From SOIA01 sp050116035 (lineage in GTDB: Bacteria > Acidobacteriota > Aminicenantia > Aminicenantales > Aminicenantaceae): 7,147 bases of DNA. Each line of letters starts with the position of its first letter. The first letter of the stretch is position 1. Of the stretch, positions 6,815-7,147 are shown piece after piece. The stretch is from assembly GCA_050116035.1 (NCBI GenBank), contig JASFPJ010000165.1, positions 1 to 7,147 on the forward strand, read 5' to 3'. The position numbers and the translations under genes are program-made. The notes under the pieces are model-generated. The model did no database searches. It was not told the DNA's origin and saw only the letters and a program-made list of their open reading frames with translations.

Positions 6815-7135
6815 TTAAAAACCACTGGATGTTTGAGCGTATGATAAAGTGATTCTTTTCCATTTTGTGTGGGCAAGACTCAGCTTAGATAACTTAGAAG
6901 AGTATTCAGGGATGGATGAAGCGACATCGGAAGATTTAGCCTTCCCGAATCGTTCTTCGAGGGAACCCGACAGAGTCGGGCCCGAGGACTGTGTGAGTAC
7001 GATATAATACATCGGACGGTGCTTGGTATGACTGGGGAATATCCAGACGTGAGATTTGATAAACACGCGGAGTTCCGCAGGGCCGAGAAGGTTGATGAGG
7101 GAATGGCGTGAAAAATCTGACTGGAGCAAGGACAT
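6815..7135 (-). CDS. Hypothetical ORF, doubtful, possibly 5'-partial
   Basis: This is an open frame of 106 codons ending in TAA just upstream of the tandem repeats. The frame stays open to the window edge, so the true start may lie outside. The product is about 20% serine (21 of 106), has no recognisable domain, signal peptide or membrane segment, and is interrupted in concept by the GC-rich stem-loop that its DNA encodes. The only ribosome-like motif, AGGG, touches the ATG and is too close. The composition looks like antisense to another feature or like non-coding DNA. I list it because nothing else explains the open frame. Confidence 0.2.
   Translation of the reverse strand: MSLLQSDFSRHSLINLLGPAELRVFIKSHVWIFPSHTKHRPMYYIVLTQSSGPTLSGSLEERFGKAKSSDVASSIPEYSSKLSKLSLAHTKWKRITLSYAQTSSGF
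6961..6983. other. Strong GC-rich stem-loop
   Basis: The plus strand reads CCCGAC-AGA-GTCGGG (6966-6980), a perfect 6-bp stem with a 3-nt loop. It is extended by GGG (6961-6963) pairing with CCC (6981-6983) across a 2-nt AA bulge, giving nine base pairs in all. There is no T-run on either side in either orientation, so it is not a standard intrinsic terminator. It could be part of a folded RNA. Confidence 0.5.
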
Positions 7136-7147
7136 CCCTGAATGCTT

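Larger units (their letters stand above)
6812..7147. other. Gene-poor right end, possibly a structured-RNA or mobile-intron remnant
   Basis: This stretch of 336 bases has no convincing gene. It holds a strong GC-rich stem-loop (6961-6983), a low-confidence minus-strand ORF, and a plus-strand frame open from 7053 to the edge. A plus-strand GTGTG at 6867 and the segment around 7026-7060 (ATGACTGGGGAATATCC...) are loosely reminiscent of sequence near group II intron ORFs. However, the domain V AGC/GUU pattern is not met, so this stays a guess. No promoter, tRNA or rRNA was recognised. Confidence 0.3.

Overview
This 7.1 kb window has all of its convincing genes on the minus strand. They form two transcription blocks: a gene for a large secreted beta-propeller protein (about 6656-3972), then a tight four-gene operon (3860-32) of a GHMP-family sugar kinase followed by a complete TRAP transporter (dctP, dctQ, dctM). 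The organism cannot be fixed from the sequence. Signal peptides, a TRAP transporter, moderate GC content and a sortilin/Asp-box protein of a type common in Acidobacteriota, Aminicenantota and Bacteroidota suggest an environmental heterotroph, and an Acidobacteriota/Aminicenantota-like bacterium is my guess.

Right end (6812-7147): there is no convincing gene. The stretch holds a strong GC-rich stem-loop, a serine-rich minus-strand ORF open to the edge, and a plus-strand frame that runs off the window. It may be the remnant of a structured RNA or mobile intron, but that is speculative.

6657-6811: this is the control region of the propeller gene. It has three helically phased 10-bp repeats, then a perfect TTGACA -35, a 17-nt spacer, a TATATG -10, a leader of about 83 nt and a strong Shine-Dalgarno. 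The layout shows that the real start is at 6656, not at the longer in-frame ATG at 6755.

3972-6656: an exported protein of 894 aa with eleven Asp-box motifs and a C-terminal immunoglobulin-like domain. Its biochemical role is unknown.

32-3860: the operon. The kinase shares several long motif blocks with plant glucuronokinase. TRAP transporters of the DctP family import organic acids, including hexuronates. My working model is that the transporter brings in a uronic acid (glucuronate or a relative) and the kinase phosphorylates it at C1, giving a salvage route to a nucleotide-uronate instead of the usual isomerase/dehydratase catabolism. The genes are fused head to tail: the kinase stop touches the dctP start, dctP and dctQ overlap by ATGA, and dctQ and dctM are 2 nt apart. 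The operon may continue beyond base 1.
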